DNA of 64,000 nt from Paenibacillus albidus (GTDB taxonomy: Bacteria; Bacillota; Bacilli; Paenibacillales; Paenibacillaceae): assembly GCF_014644435.1 (NCBI RefSeq), contig NZ_BMKR01000010.1, positions 165,715 through 229,714 of the forward strand, read 5' to 3'. The position numbers and the translations under genes were made by a program. Numbering within the stretch: the first letter of the stretch is position 1; the number at the start of each line of letters is the position of its first letter. Shown here one piece after another: positions 16,749 to 24,496 of the stretch. Below the pieces are notes generated by a model. That model was not told the DNA's origin, searched no databases, and saw only the letters and a list, made by a program, of their open reading frames with translations.

Positions 16749-17969
16749 CTAATTATCATCCCTGTCACGCCAATTCCAGAGCCGGACTTCTCCCACCCGC
16801 AGATGGCTGATCCGCGGTTCTTCCCGCAGCTTCAGCAGTTCCTTGACCGGACCTGTAACAACGGCTCCATAGAGACGGACTCCGTTCTCTTCGAGATAGC
16901 TGACCGATTCATCCAGCCGGATAAAAGGAGCGACTTTAGCAGCAATAGATTTGTATTCCTGCATCAAATACAGTGTCTTCATGAAGTTCTCCTCACGCAG
17001 TTCACCGCTCCCATAGGATTCTACAGGTGGAGAGGAAGATAACACTGATCTTGAGCCTGTCATGCCGAACCAGCCAGCTTTGGTCTCCTTGACCTCCTGA
17101 ACGATCATATCATCGGCATGCCAAATCGGCTGATATGGAAATCCGAGTGGAGTTGTGAGCACTTGTCCTTCTGCATCCACGGCGTCGGGACCTGTATCTG
17201 CGGCAAACCACACCGGTTCCATATTCCTGCCTTCAAACTTTTGCAGCAACTGATCCGTAGTGAACAATTGGTCAAAAGAAAGATAAACCTCGGCTACCGT
17301 CCCCTCCGGCAGTTTCTCCAGTTTGCCCCATTCCTCATCGTCCCAGCGTTCACCGGTTCCAGTTGGGGTTCCCGCCCGTGGATAATAAAATACACCCCCG
17401 TTCACGCTCTGCTCATCCAGCCATGAATATTGAGATATTGAGGCCCTGCCCAGCAGCATCCGCAGCGAATAATCACCAACCGTTACTTGCTCGTCCCCAA
17501 TCCGCTTCACCAGCTTACCGGCAAAGTCCGTCGTAAAAAAAACATGGGTGCTGCCGTTCAACTGCACACTCGTATTCGGCCGGGAAACGGCCAGCGCAGA
17601 AGAGACTACATCGCGGTAATTCTCCCTCCGAGCTCCAGTTTCATAAAATACCGAAGTAATAATACTGCTAAGAACCGTGATGATTAAGAGTGCCGACAGT
17701 ACCGTGAATGTATTGGCGATCCGAGCCCTCCATTTGCCCCGGCGGATAATTTTTTTATCCGAGCCCGGTCTGCCGGGTTTCTTACCGCTGCCCCGGGGCT
17801 TCGAACCCCCATTCTCCGCTTCCGGCGTTTCCTCTGCACCCATCAGCTCATCCAGATACGTCTGGTAGGCTTCCATCTTCGCAAGCTCCCGCTCCATTTC
17901 CTCCCGCTCTTCTCCAGGAAGGGAGCCTTCGCTATATCTCCGCAGCTTCTCCTTGAAATCCTCACTCAT
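16749..17969 (-). CDS. Membrane anti-sigma factor (YhdL-like, sigma regulator N/C domains)
   Basis: Likely binds and inactivates the ECF sigma factor encoded just upstream (406 aa). The ATG at 17969 follows GAGGAGGAAC and overlaps the sigma stop by 8 bp. The N-terminal cytoplasmic part (1-85) contains SEGSLPGEEREEMERELA, then a basic Pro/Gly linker, one membrane helix (about 90-112, IANTFTVLSALLIITVLSS), and a long extracellular part ending in a conserved-looking segment (YLEENGVRLYGAVVTGP). This architecture matches B. subtilis YhdL, the SigM anti-sigma factor. The signal sensed is unknown. Confidence 0.85.
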   Translation of the reverse strand: MSEDFKEKLRRYSEGSLPGEEREEMERELAKMEAYQTYLDELMGAEETPEAENGGSKPRGSGKKPGRPGSDKKIIRRGKWRARIANTFTVLSALLIITVLSSIITSVFYETGARRENYRDVVSSALAVSRPNTSVQLNGSTHVFFTTDFAGKLVKRIGDEQVTVGDYSLRMLLGRASISQYSWLDEQSVNGGVFYYPRAGTPTGTGERWDDEEWGKLEKLPEGTVAEVYLSFDQLFTTDQLLQKFEGRNMEPVWFAADTGPDAVDAEGQVLTTPLGFPYQPIWHADDMIVQEVKETKAGWFGMTGSRSVLSSSPPVESYGSGELREENFMKTLYLMQEYKSIAAKVAPFIRLDESVSYLEENGVRLYGAVVTGPVKELLKLREEPRISHLRVGEVRLWNWRDRDDN

Positions 17970-18465
17970 TGGCGTTCCTCCTCCTCTTAGCCTCCCGCAG
18001 CTTCTGTCTGGCCCGAAAGATGAGTATTTTGTATTGGGAGAGGCCCACATTCAGAATCCCCGCTGCCTCCTGGTAGGTCAGTCCATGAAAATCATGCAGC
18101 AGCAGAGCATGACGCTGATTCTCAGGCAATCCTGCTATCACCAGGTTAATCTGCTCCCATTCTTCCTGCCGCAGTAGTGTCTCTTCCGTATTGTCCGGGT
18201 GTGCGATTGTCCTGAAAAACGCCTCTCCCTGGACCACACTCCTGCTCTCCTTGCGTGTATAGTCCACAAAAACATGGTAGGCCACGCGAAACAGCCAAGG
18301 CTTAATTTTATCCTCCCTGCAGTCCTCAAGGTACAAATACGCACGGTAAAAGGTCTCCTGCATCAAATCTTCCGCGGCATGATGGTCTTGACAGAGGGAG
18401 CGCAAATAACGGTATATGTCGATTACGTACAGCTGATAGACCTCATCCAGTGAATTTGCCTTCAT
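17962..18465 (-). CDS. ECF RNA polymerase sigma factor, SigM-like
   Basis: Extracytoplasmic-function sigma factor (167 aa). Region 2 includes AAEDLMQETFYRAYLYL and IKPWLFRVAYHVFVDYTRK; region 4 includes LPENQRHALLLHDFHGLTYQEAAGIL. The ATG at 18465 follows GGGGGGAGAGG. An ORF extends to 18504, but a candidate ECF promoter covers that stretch, which argues for the shorter form. It is coupled to its anti-sigma factor by an 8-bp overlap. Similarity to SigM/SigV is by pattern only. Confidence 0.9.
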   Translation of the reverse strand: MKANSLDEVYQLYVIDIYRYLRSLCQDHHAAEDLMQETFYRAYLYLEDCREDKIKPWLFRVAYHVFVDYTRKESRSVVQGEAFFRTIAHPDNTEETLLRQEEWEQINLVIAGLPENQRHALLLHDFHGLTYQEAAGILNVGLSQYKILIFRARQKLREAKRRRNANE

Positions 18466-18486
18466 CCTCTCCCCCCTTAACCTATC

Positions 18487-18512
18487 CACGTATGAGTCCT
18501 CCAAAAGTTACA
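18487..18512 (-). promoter_or_regulatory. Candidate ECF autoregulatory promoter
   Basis: On the minus strand TGTAAC is followed 16 nt later by CGTG, close to the SigM-type pattern TGAAAC-N16/17-CGTC. It would start transcription a few bases before the SD of the sigma gene. Confidence 0.45.
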
Positions 18513-18582
18513 AAAAACGGGGCTGTTCCTAGAGCAGCTGTTTCTACCACTAGAGACAGCCGCTCCTCATTTTAGTAACCGT

Positions 18583-18611
18583 AAAAAATCAGCATCGCAG
18601 CGATGCTGATT
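18583..18611 (-). terminator. Terminator downstream of rtcB-AAA operon
   Basis: A perfect 12-bp stem (AATCAGCATCGC / GCGATGCTGATT) is followed by a T-run on the minus strand. It lies about 235 bp past the ATPase stop, with repeat R3 between. Confidence 0.85.
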
Positions 18612-18692
18612 GTCCTCTTCTAAATCTATTGGCAGGAAAAGATGGCCATGGGTTATTGAATGTACAAAAAGCAGCGGAGAGAACGGAATGAT

Positions 18693-18777
18693 GTGGAAAA
18701 GCGGTAGCGGTCGCCTTTGGATCCGGATTTTCACCGCTAACCGAAATTAAAAAATCCGGATACAACAGCGATTGGAA
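18693..18777 (-). repeat. Dispersed stem-loop element, copy R3
   Basis: Read on minus: TTCCAATCGCTG, inner stem arm GTATCCGGATTTT, loop, arm AAAATCCGGATCC, then GGCGACCGCTACCGCTTTTCCA-type right block. It has the same layout as R1 and R2 but a different inner stem sequence. It sits in the 3' untranslated part of the rtcB-ATPase transcript. Confidence 0.75.
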
Positions 18778-18845
18778 CAACAGTCCGTTCGCGGAGCGTC
18801 CACATCAAGCGCTCACGCAGATCCTTCTTCAAAAAAACCAGTCAT

Positions 18846-20132
18846 TCAATAAAAACCAATGGATGACTTGTCGTCCTTCATCCATTCCTGCTTGCGGCCT
18901 TTGTCCAGCTCGCCGCGCATGCTCCGGACCAGAGCTTCGACACCGGCGGTGCCGTTCTCATGCCATTCCAGTGCGGCACTGACATACAGCTCGCCGAGCT
19001 GCGTCAGCGAGAAATGCTCCGTCAGGCGGGCCGCCAGGGCGGTGCCTTCCTCGCCCGCAAAGACCTGGAAACGGCGCAGCCGGAGGTATTCCAGCCGGAG
19101 GGCCTCATCCGGCATGCGGATCTCGTAGGCCCGGTCGAACCGGCCGGCTCGGTTCATGAGGCCAGGGTCGATTTTGTCCGGATAATTGGTCGTTCCGATC
19201 AGGAAGATGCCCTCCTTGGAGGTGGCGCCGTCCAGGGTATTCAGGAAGAAGGAGCGTACCTCCTGCGGCATGGAGTCAATATCCTCAATCACCAGCACCA
19301 TCGGCGCGAGCCGGGAAGCAGCTTCGAACACTTCGCCTACGGACTCACTGCTCGTATACTCGGTAATTTGCCAGTATACGACCGGACCCGGCACACTGCC
19401 GGCAATGGATTTGACCAGCGTGGTCTTGCCGTTGCCCGGATGGCCATAGAGCAGGACCCCTCTTTTGTAAGGAATATCGTACGTCAGATAAAAAGAACGG
19501 TCCGCATCAAAAAACTGGTCGAGCGAGCGGTAGATCTCCTTCTTGATTGCTGCATCCAGCACAACCTCCTCCCGGCCGACCGAACGGGTAATCGGCTCGT
19601 CCTCGCGGGACATTCCGTTGCGCATATCCGTAAATACGGTGACCTTGTTGATATTCTGCTCGCGTTGCCGTGTGCGCACATTCCCCAGGAAAGCCTGGAG
19701 CTGGCTATCGGAAGCGGCAAAGACATAATCCTGAAAGTTGATCCCATGCTCCTGAAACACAGGCACCCGTGCCAAGGCGACGCCCAGTGCAGGATAAGCC
19801 AGCACATTGTTGCGGATGGACAGGTGGATGTTGTAATCCGGCTGTTCTTTGTCGTCATCATAAGCAAATGTCCGTTCCTCCAGCCGGTCAAAGATCCGCG
19901 CCACATGCTCCACCTCGGGATTGCCGCTTTTCACATCGTTCTCCAACAGCTTCCAGTATTCACTGTTGGGATCATCGCTGGCATAAAGCTCATACTCCAC
20001 ACCATACCGGGCAAAGAGGGCCCCGCTGATTCCGTCCACCAGGCGGGCATACGCCGCATACCCTTTGATCGTGCCGTCCGTTTGCTCGTCATACTCATAT
20101 ATTACAGTCTGCTTCTTCCACTCCGTCTCCAT
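18846..20132 (-). CDS. AAA ATPase encoded next to RtcB
   Basis: ATPase of 428 aa. Residues 1-185 form an N-terminal domain with no recognised motif. The AAA core has Walker A GHPGNGKT (230-237), Walker [10 protein letters not shown] (278-286), sensor 1 GTTN (313-316) and arginine-finger region NRAGRFDR (327-334), as in FtsH/BCS1/p97-type AAA proteins. There is no peptidase domain and no membrane helix. The ATG at 20132 follows GGGGAG and begins 2 bp after the rtcB stop, implying translational coupling. It is unlike RtcR, the sigma54 activator usually linked to rtcB. A role remodelling RtcB or its RNA substrates is inference. Confidence 0.85.
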   Translation of the reverse strand: METEWKKQTVIYEYDEQTDGTIKGYAAYARLVDGISGALFARYGVEYELYASDDPNSEYWKLLENDVKSGNPEVEHVARIFDRLEERTFAYDDDKEQPDYNIHLSIRNNVLAYPALGVALARVPVFQEHGINFQDYVFAASDSQLQAFLGNVRTRQREQNINKVTVFTDMRNGMSREDEPITRSVGREEVVLDAAIKKEIYRSLDQFFDADRSFYLTYDIPYKRGVLLYGHPGNGKTTLVKSIAGSVPGPVVYWQITEYTSSESVGEVFEAASRLAPMVLVIEDIDSMPQEVRSFFLNTLDGATSKEGIFLIGTTNYPDKIDPGLMNRAGRFDRAYEIRMPDEALRLEYLRLRRFQVFAGEEGTALAARLTEHFSLTQLGELYVSAALEWHENGTAGVEALVRSMRGELDKGRKQEWMKDDKSSIGFY

Positions 20133-20134
20133 GG

Positions 20135-21583
20135 TTACTTGCTCCCCTTTATCGCTGCGAGCGGCTTGCATTTGGCGACAACAGCAGCCAGACCTGCGCC
20201 CGTAACGCTTTCTATGATTTCATCTACATTCTTATAGGCTTGCGGCGATTCGTCAATGATAGATTCCAGGGAATGCTGATTGACCACGATCTCATCCGCT
20301 TGACCGACCCGGAGCGACCGGGCGAATTCTCCTACAGTCACCAGCCGTTTCGTGGCTGAACGCGAGCGGGCCCGGCCTGCACCGTGGCAGATCGAATAAT
20401 AATTCTCTTCGCCGCCGGGCTTGCCGACCATCAGATAGGAGGCTGTGCCCATCGAGCCCGGAATCAGCGCCGGATGCCCGGTAGCCGCATAGGGCTTAGG
20501 GTTGGCGGGGTGCCCGGCAGGCAGGGCACGCGTTGCTCCCTTGCGGTGCACAAATTTGGCACCGGACGAGGTGTTCTCTTCCCAGGCGTAATTGTGCATC
20601 AGATCGTACAGGGTCCGCAGCTCGCATTGGGTGCCGAACACCTCACGAAAAGCCTCACGGACCGAAAAGGCAATCAGATGCCGGTTCACGACAGCGTAGT
20701 TCAGCGCGGAATACATCAGGTTCACATACTGCTGCGCTTCAGGATGGGCAAGCGGTGCAAAAATCAGCCGCGGGTCAGCAGTGCCGAGCCCGAGCTTCCC
20801 CATCACCTTGGCAAAAGCCGGGGTGCAGTACTGGTTCACCGCACCGCCCCAGGCCCGGGAGCCGGAATGGACCATGACCACAATCTGTCCGTCATAAAGG
20901 CCCCAGGCTTCAGCCACCTCACGTTGCTCCTCCGCGATCTCAATCGCCTGAATCTCGACAAAATGGTTGCCGCCGCCCAGTGTTCCAAGCTGCCGGTGCC
21001 CCCGGTGCCAGGTCATATCGGGAATCCCGTTCAGCACTTCCTCGTCAAAGCTGAGCTTGCTGATCTCCACGTGGGACAACGCGGTCGATTTCTTCGGGGT
21101 ATAGCTGTCGGGGATATATTTGTTCGGCAGTCCATGCAGTCCTTTGCGGACAATATGCTCCAGCCGGATGTCGCCGAAATGCCCCCGCTGCTGTGCTTCC
21201 ATCGGCAAATATTTCATGATAGCCCGCACCAGCTTGCGGCGCAGCTTCACCTCCTGCAGATCATCCTTGTGCAGATTGGTCAGATGCACACGCATCCCGC
21301 AGCCGATGTCGCTGCCCACAATTGAAGGTGAGACATAACCCGCTTCGGCATCCCATACCGCCGTAGTGCCGATACAGGTACCTACACCGACATGCACATC
21401 CGGTGTATAACTCATAAATTCAATATTCGGAATATGCAGATTGTTGTTCGCCATATCCAGCACTTTATAGTCCAAAGAAGCGAATAATTGGTCGCTGGCA
21501 TAGACTTTAAGATCGCCTCCCGGCAGTTTCACTTCATGTTTATATCCGGGCTCATAGCCCGTAGATGGTTGCTGAGTATTCAT
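20135..21583 (-). CDS. rtcB: RtcB RNA-splicing ligase
   Basis: GTP- and Mn-dependent ligase that joins RNA 2',3'-cyclic phosphate (or 3'-phosphate) ends to 5'-OH ends (482 aa, near the length of archaeal enzymes). The metal and catalytic residues are present: Cys95 in SDIGCGM, His207 in GGGNHFVE, His239 in [10 protein letters not shown], His331 in [11 protein letters not shown], and the guanylated His400 in [17 protein letters not shown]. The ligase is therefore predicted active. No archease or RtcA gene is in the window. The ATG at 21583 has a poorly spaced GAAGGGA SD. It is preceded by a terminator hairpin and long leader. Confidence 0.93.
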   Translation of the reverse strand: MNTQQPSTGYEPGYKHEVKLPGGDLKVYASDQLFASLDYKVLDMANNNLHIPNIEFMSYTPDVHVGVGTCIGTTAVWDAEAGYVSPSIVGSDIGCGMRVHLTNLHKDDLQEVKLRRKLVRAIMKYLPMEAQQRGHFGDIRLEHIVRKGLHGLPNKYIPDSYTPKKSTALSHVEISKLSFDEEVLNGIPDMTWHRGHRQLGTLGGGNHFVEIQAIEIAEEQREVAEAWGLYDGQIVVMVHSGSRAWGGAVNQYCTPAFAKVMGKLGLGTADPRLIFAPLAHPEAQQYVNLMYSALNYAVVNRHLIAFSVREAFREVFGTQCELRTLYDLMHNYAWEENTSSGAKFVHRKGATRALPAGHPANPKPYAATGHPALIPGSMGTASYLMVGKPGGEENYYSICHGAGRARSRSATKRLVTVGEFARSLRVGQADEIVVNQHSLESIIDESPQAYKNVDEIIESVTGAGLAAVVAKCKPLAAIKGSK

Positions 21584-21660
21584 AAATAAGTTTCAATTCC
21601 CTTCAGGTATTCAATGAATTTAATCATTTAATATTTGGTATTGTTCATTTCGGGCATAGC

Positions 21661-21697
21661 AAAAAGAGCCGCAGATCATCAACTGATCCACGGCTCC
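21661..21697 (-). terminator. Intrinsic terminator in front of rtcB
   Basis: GAGCCGTGGATCA pairs with TGATCTGCGGCTC, followed by TTTTT on the minus strand. The stem is nearly the same as that at 23150-23185. Confidence 0.85.
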
Positions 21698-21785
21698 CTT
21701 GGAGCATAATGCAACTTCGCGGCGGGCACAGGTATCCCGGGGGGATACACCTGCCGCCTTCTTTAACAGGATGAGCCGCAGCGCA

Positions 21786-21887
21786 TCACGTTGTCCGATT
21801 GAGGCCGATAAGATCAGATCTTACATATGCAGTTGTCATGGATGATAACGGCAACAGCGACAGTTTCAAGCTTCTGTATTCAATCAT
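21786..21887 (-). CDS. Possible 33-codon leader peptide
   Basis: An ATG at 21887, 10 nt after GGGAGG, opens a 33-residue frame (MIEYRSLKLSLLPLSS...) ending at 21786 inside the rtcB leader. The peptide is basic and Leu/Ser-rich with no recognised domain. It overlaps the nested stems, so translation would disrupt them. A four-codon ORF (ATG GGT CAT GAT TGA) overlaps its start and uses the same SD. Coding status is unproven. Confidence 0.3.
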   Translation of the reverse strand: MIEYRSLKLSLLPLSSMTTAYVRSDLIGLNRTT

Positions 21888-21923
21888 GACCCATCGGCCT
21901 CCCTTCTCTAAATGATAAATCCA

Positions 21924-21953
21924 ATATTAAACGGCTAAGCTGCTCATTGTCAA
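21924..21953 (-). promoter_or_regulatory. Sigma-A promoter of the rtcB leader
   Basis: Perfect -35 TTGACA, 18-nt spacer and TAATAT -10 on the minus strand, directed toward the leader and rtcB. Confidence 0.75.
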
Positions 21954-22048
21954 CCCTTTAACTGGAAATTGATATTTGTGCAGTGAGTTATATTGACCTG
22001 ACTTGATTCCGTTCTTAAGGGAAATCTTCCGGACTTTAGCAGATCCGT

Positions 22049-22816
22049 CTACTTGCTTAACTTGCCGGCTTCACGGTAATAGGCTCCTTGCTGAATCAGC
22101 AGAATAAGCGCCAGCACGATAATCGGAAGCGGTGCAAATCCGAAGAACAGGGAGTACAGCGTGAACAACACAATACCGCCAATCAATGTGGAATTAGTCG
22201 CTTTAAAGGCAGCGAAAGAGGAACGGTAAACGGTCCATCGTTCAGCTTCGTCCAATTTGGCAAAAAATTCGCGCTGTGCCTCGCGTGTGTTTCCCACTCT
22301 CAGATCCAGGGTACGCTCAGGGTAATATTTGTTGTATTTAACAAGTGTATGATGCTGCAGCAAAAAGGTGACCAGTATAAATACGACAGCTGTAATCATA
22401 TTCACCAACATAAAAGTCTTATCCTCCGCAGGCTGCTCCTGTGCCCCCAGCGCATAAGCAAGCGACAGAAAAGTCCACATTAACGAAATAATCACATTAT
22501 AGGAACTGGTCTTCATCAGATTGCCCAAGAGCTTCTCGGCAGGACTTAATACAAAATCTTCATCTTCTCTTGGCATGCTGCCAACCCGAAGCAATCCGGT
22601 CGCATTCCATACAGCTAACAGTAAGGAGACCAGAGCAATAAATCCAAACAGCAAATCGTATTCATAGACCAGCTTGATATTCAACTGGAAGTCCTCAGGC
22701 ACCTTCACTGAACCGGATGCAAAAATATAACCTATGGTTCCGCCAATAATCATATACAAGAGCAGTTTGGAAATCCCTCTGACTCTGGCCGTTTTCTTTA
22801 CCTGACTTGTATTCAT
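22049..22816 (-). CDS. Integral membrane protein, DUF3169-like
   Basis: A 255-residue protein with six likely membrane helices in three pairs (about 17-35, 53-72; 103-122, 133-152; 207-225, 230-247). A hydrophilic segment with YNKYYPERTLDLRVGNTREAQREFFAKLDEAE lies between pairs two and three. The pattern and its coupling to an upstream XRE regulator match DUF3169 proteins of Firmicutes; the call is from memory. Its ATG shares a base with the regulator's stop (TAATG). Function unknown, possibly a target controlled by that regulator. Confidence 0.75.
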   Translation of the reverse strand: MNTSQVKKTARVRGISKLLLYMIIGGTIGYIFASGSVKVPEDFQLNIKLVYEYDLLFGFIALVSLLLAVWNATGLLRVGSMPREDEDFVLSPAEKLLGNLMKTSSYNVIISLMWTFLSLAYALGAQEQPAEDKTFMLVNMITAVVFILVTFLLQHHTLVKYNKYYPERTLDLRVGNTREAQREFFAKLDEAERWTVYRSSFAAFKATNSTLIGGIVLFTLYSLFFGFAPLPIIVLALILLIQQGAYYREAGKLSK

Positions 22817-23034
22817 TACGAATCACTCTCCTTATCATTTATACTGAACACATCTTCAACCTTCACATCAAAAACCTTTGCAATCTTCAGAGCCAGAACT
22901 ACCGACGGCGAGTAATCGCCCCTTTCAATTAAGGCAATGGTCTGACGGGATGCTCCAATTCGCTGGGCCAGCTCATTCTGGGACAACCGCTCCCTGGCCC
23001 TCAATTCACGCACATGATTGTATAGTTCGCTCAA
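22816..23034 (-). CDS. XRE-family small DNA-binding regulator
   Basis: Compact Cro/C1-type repressor (about 72 aa). The helix-turn-helix is LSQNELAQRIGASRQTIALI, followed by ERGDYSPSVVLALKIAKVF and VEDVF, typical of YgzD-like regulators. The frame is open upstream to 23151, but a good promoter (23058-23086) lies there, so the TTG at 23034, about 9 nt after GGGGG, is the likely start; ATG 23055 is possible. It is coupled to the membrane protein gene downstream and probably autoregulated through the palindrome at 23080-23099. Confidence 0.85.
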   Translation of the reverse strand: MSELYNHVRELRARERLSQNELAQRIGASRQTIALIERGDYSPSVVLALKIAKVFDVKVEDVFSINDKESDS

Positions 23035-23057
23035 ATGTTCCAACCCCCATAACATAA

Positions 23058-23086
23058 ATTGTATATTATCATATCCCTTTTGTAAA
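23058..23086 (-). promoter_or_regulatory. Promoter of XRE-DUF3169 pair
   Basis: TTTACA, 17-nt spacer, TACAAT on the minus strand, placing the start site next to the regulator's start codon. Confidence 0.55.
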
Positions 23087-23099
23087 TTATAATATACAA
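23080..23099. promoter_or_regulatory. Palindromic operator candidate for XRE regulator
   Basis: A 20-bp near-perfect dyad of form TTGTAWATTATAATWTACAA overlaps the -35 element. A partial second copy (ATTGTATATTATCAT) lies at the -10. Confidence 0.5.
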
Positions 23100-23149
23100 A
23101 TTGACTATAATTATTTACAAAAAAGAGATGATTTTTTCTTCCTCGCACC

Positions 23150-23185
23150 AAAAGAGCCGTAGATCAACTGCTGATCCACGGCTCT
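23150..23185 (-). terminator. Terminator after yqkE-like gene
   Basis: AGAGCCGTGGATCA pairs with TGATCTACGGCTCT on the minus strand, followed by TTTT. It is nearly identical to the hairpin before rtcB. Confidence 0.75.
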
Positions 23186-23230
23186 GATATAACGTTGTTC
23201 TATTTATTGCAGCATAAGGCTTCATGAAGC

Positions 23231-23491
23231 TTATTTGAAGTTATGCCAGTCCTGCTTGCTGTTCTCCAGCAGATGGCCAAAATCGTTCTCCAGCCGCTTC
23301 TGTTCCGCCTTGCGCTCATCCTCCACAGCCTTGCGGGCCGCTTCCTTACGGTCATTCTCCTCCGTTTTGAGCGCATCGGACTGTGCCTTGAGCATATCCA
23401 GAACCTCGCTGCTCAGCAGGTCCTTGAGTGTGGCAGGACCGTCCGGCGTTGCGGTACGCGGAGTAGTGGGCATTTTCTTCTTTTTAGCCAT
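23231..23491 (-). CDS. YqkE-family small charged protein (DUF3886)
   Basis: 86-residue hydrophilic protein with a Lys-rich start (MAKKKKMPTTP), the conserved segment TLKDLLSSEVLDMLKAQSDAL, and a long charged helix (residues 40-75, probable coiled coil) rich in Glu, Lys and Arg. This layout is that of YqkE of Bacillus. AAAGGAAG precedes the ATG. It is monocistronic. No biochemical function is known. Confidence 0.85.
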   Translation of the reverse strand: MAKKKKMPTTPRTATPDGPATLKDLLSSEVLDMLKAQSDALKTEENDRKEAARKAVEDERKAEQKRLENDFGHLLENSKQDWHNFK

Positions 23492-23576
23492 GATAAATCT
23501 TCCTTTCGTTCTGGGGCTTCCCCCTGTTTTAGTCCCCGGTCTTTTCGTTTATAATGTACAGTAAGAGGTGAGCTTT

Positions 23577-23930
23577 ATGAAATCCACAGATTTATGTCCC
23601 CGCTTACAAAAAAGCATGGACATTATCGGCAGACGCTGGACCGGTTTAATTATTTATCAGCTCCTGCAGGGCCCCCAGCGTTTTAGCGCCATTGAAGCTT
23701 CCCTGCCCGTCAGCGGCAGACTGCTGTCCGAACGGCTGAAAGAGCTGGAACAGGAGGGCATTGTCCTCCGCGAGGTGTTCCCTGAAACTCCGGTACGAAT
23801 CCAATATTCCTTGACCGACAAAGGACTGGCGCTGAAAGCTGTCATCCGCGACTTGCAGCAGTGGTCCGATGCCTGGATTGAGCCGGGGAGTTCTCCTGGA
23901 GAGGATGACCCTTCATCGTCTTGTCCTTAG
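23577..23930 (+). CDS. HxlR-family transcriptional regulator
   Basis: Winged-helix regulator (117 aa). The conserved opening CPRLQKSMDIIGRRWTGLIIYQLL, with a single N-terminal cysteine (Cys6), is the HxlR/YodB signature, where that Cys can sense electrophiles or oxidants. ISGRLLSERLKELE-type wing region and VRIQYSLTDKG follow. The ATG at 23577 lies 6 nt after AGAGGTG; a GTG at 23568 overlaps the SD and is less likely. It diverges from yqkE; its target is not evident. Confidence 0.88.
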   Translation: MKSTDLCPRLQKSMDIIGRRWTGLIIYQLLQGPQRFSAIEASLPVSGRLLSERLKELEQEGIVLREVFPETPVRIQYSLTDKGLALKAVIRDLQQWSDAWIEPGSSPGEDDPSSSCP

Positions 23931-23945
23931 CAATTCTGAGACGGA

Positions 23946-24449
23946 CTATACCTTACGACCAACAATAACCAAATCCCGCGGGACGCCATCCAATTCTGCA
24001 ACCTCAGGCAGCCGTCCCCATTTCTCAAAGCCGAATTTCTGCAGCAGCCGCAGGCTTGACTCGTTATGCCCAAAGACAAATCCCACCAGGTTCTTAATTC
24101 CGAGGCGCGGACATTCCTCCAGCGCTTTGGTCATCAGCAAGCTTCCGGCTCCGCTTCCGCGGTATTTCTCCCCCACATATACGCTGATCTCAGCTGTCAC
24201 GTCATAGGCGGGACGTCCGTAGAACGACTGGAAACTGAACCAGGCGGCAATCTCGCCTTCTTGTTTCAGCACCCAGAGCGGGCGATGATGGCTGTTATGC
24301 TCCCGGAACCACGCTTCTTTCGCTTCCACGCTAACCGGCTCCAGATCGGCTGTCACGGTTCTGCCGGCAATAGTCGAATTATAAATCTCCACAATCGTGG
24401 CCAAATCGGCGTGAACTGCATTCTCTATTCTATAATTCTGCCATCCCAT
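23946..24449 (-). CDS. GNAT acetyltransferase, phosphinothricin acetyltransferase-like
   Basis: N-acetyltransferase of 167 aa starting [16 protein letters not shown], 9 nt after GGAGG. It has [19 protein letters not shown] and [23 protein letters not shown] as in the PAT/MddA branch, the acetyl-CoA loop [17 protein letters not shown], and [20 protein letters not shown]. Such enzymes acetylate phosphinothricin, methionine sulfone or similar amino acids. It converges with the HxlR gene, with only 15 bp between them. Substrate is inferred from family. Confidence 0.88.
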   Translation of the reverse strand: MGWQNYRIENAVHADLATIVEIYNSTIAGRTVTADLEPVSVEAKEAWFREHNSHHRPLWVLKQEGEIAAWFSFQSFYGRPAYDVTAEISVYVGEKYRGSGAGSLLMTKALEECPRLGIKNLVGFVFGHNESSLRLLQKFGFEKWGRLPEVAELDGVPRDLVIVGRKV

Positions 24450-24496
24450 ACTTCCATTCCTCCACACTGATGTTTATATTCCTTCACAGGCTTCTG

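Larger units (their letters stand above)
21661..21917 (-). ncRNA. Structured leader upstream of rtcB (candidate attenuator or sRNA)
   Basis: From a promoter-proximal start near 21917 the minus strand can fold as nested stems: AGGCCGAT with ATCGGCCT, enclosing GTCATG with CATGAC; then AAGAT/ATCTT; then a large hairpin of GGCGGCAGGTGTATCCC with GGGATACCTGTGCCCGCC. It ends in a terminator hairpin with TTTTT about 80 nt before rtcB. No known riboswitch class was recognised. It could regulate rtcB by termination or be a separate small RNA of about 255 nt. Confidence 0.55.

Noticed and set aside
18589..18780. 63-codon ORF on minus between sigma and AAA genes
   Set aside because: It covers the terminator hairpin and repeat R3, so it is not coding.
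18960..20237. 425-codon ORF on plus, antisense to the AAA ATPase
   Set aside because: No SD or recognisable domain; it mirrors the codon pattern of a well-supported gene on the other strand.
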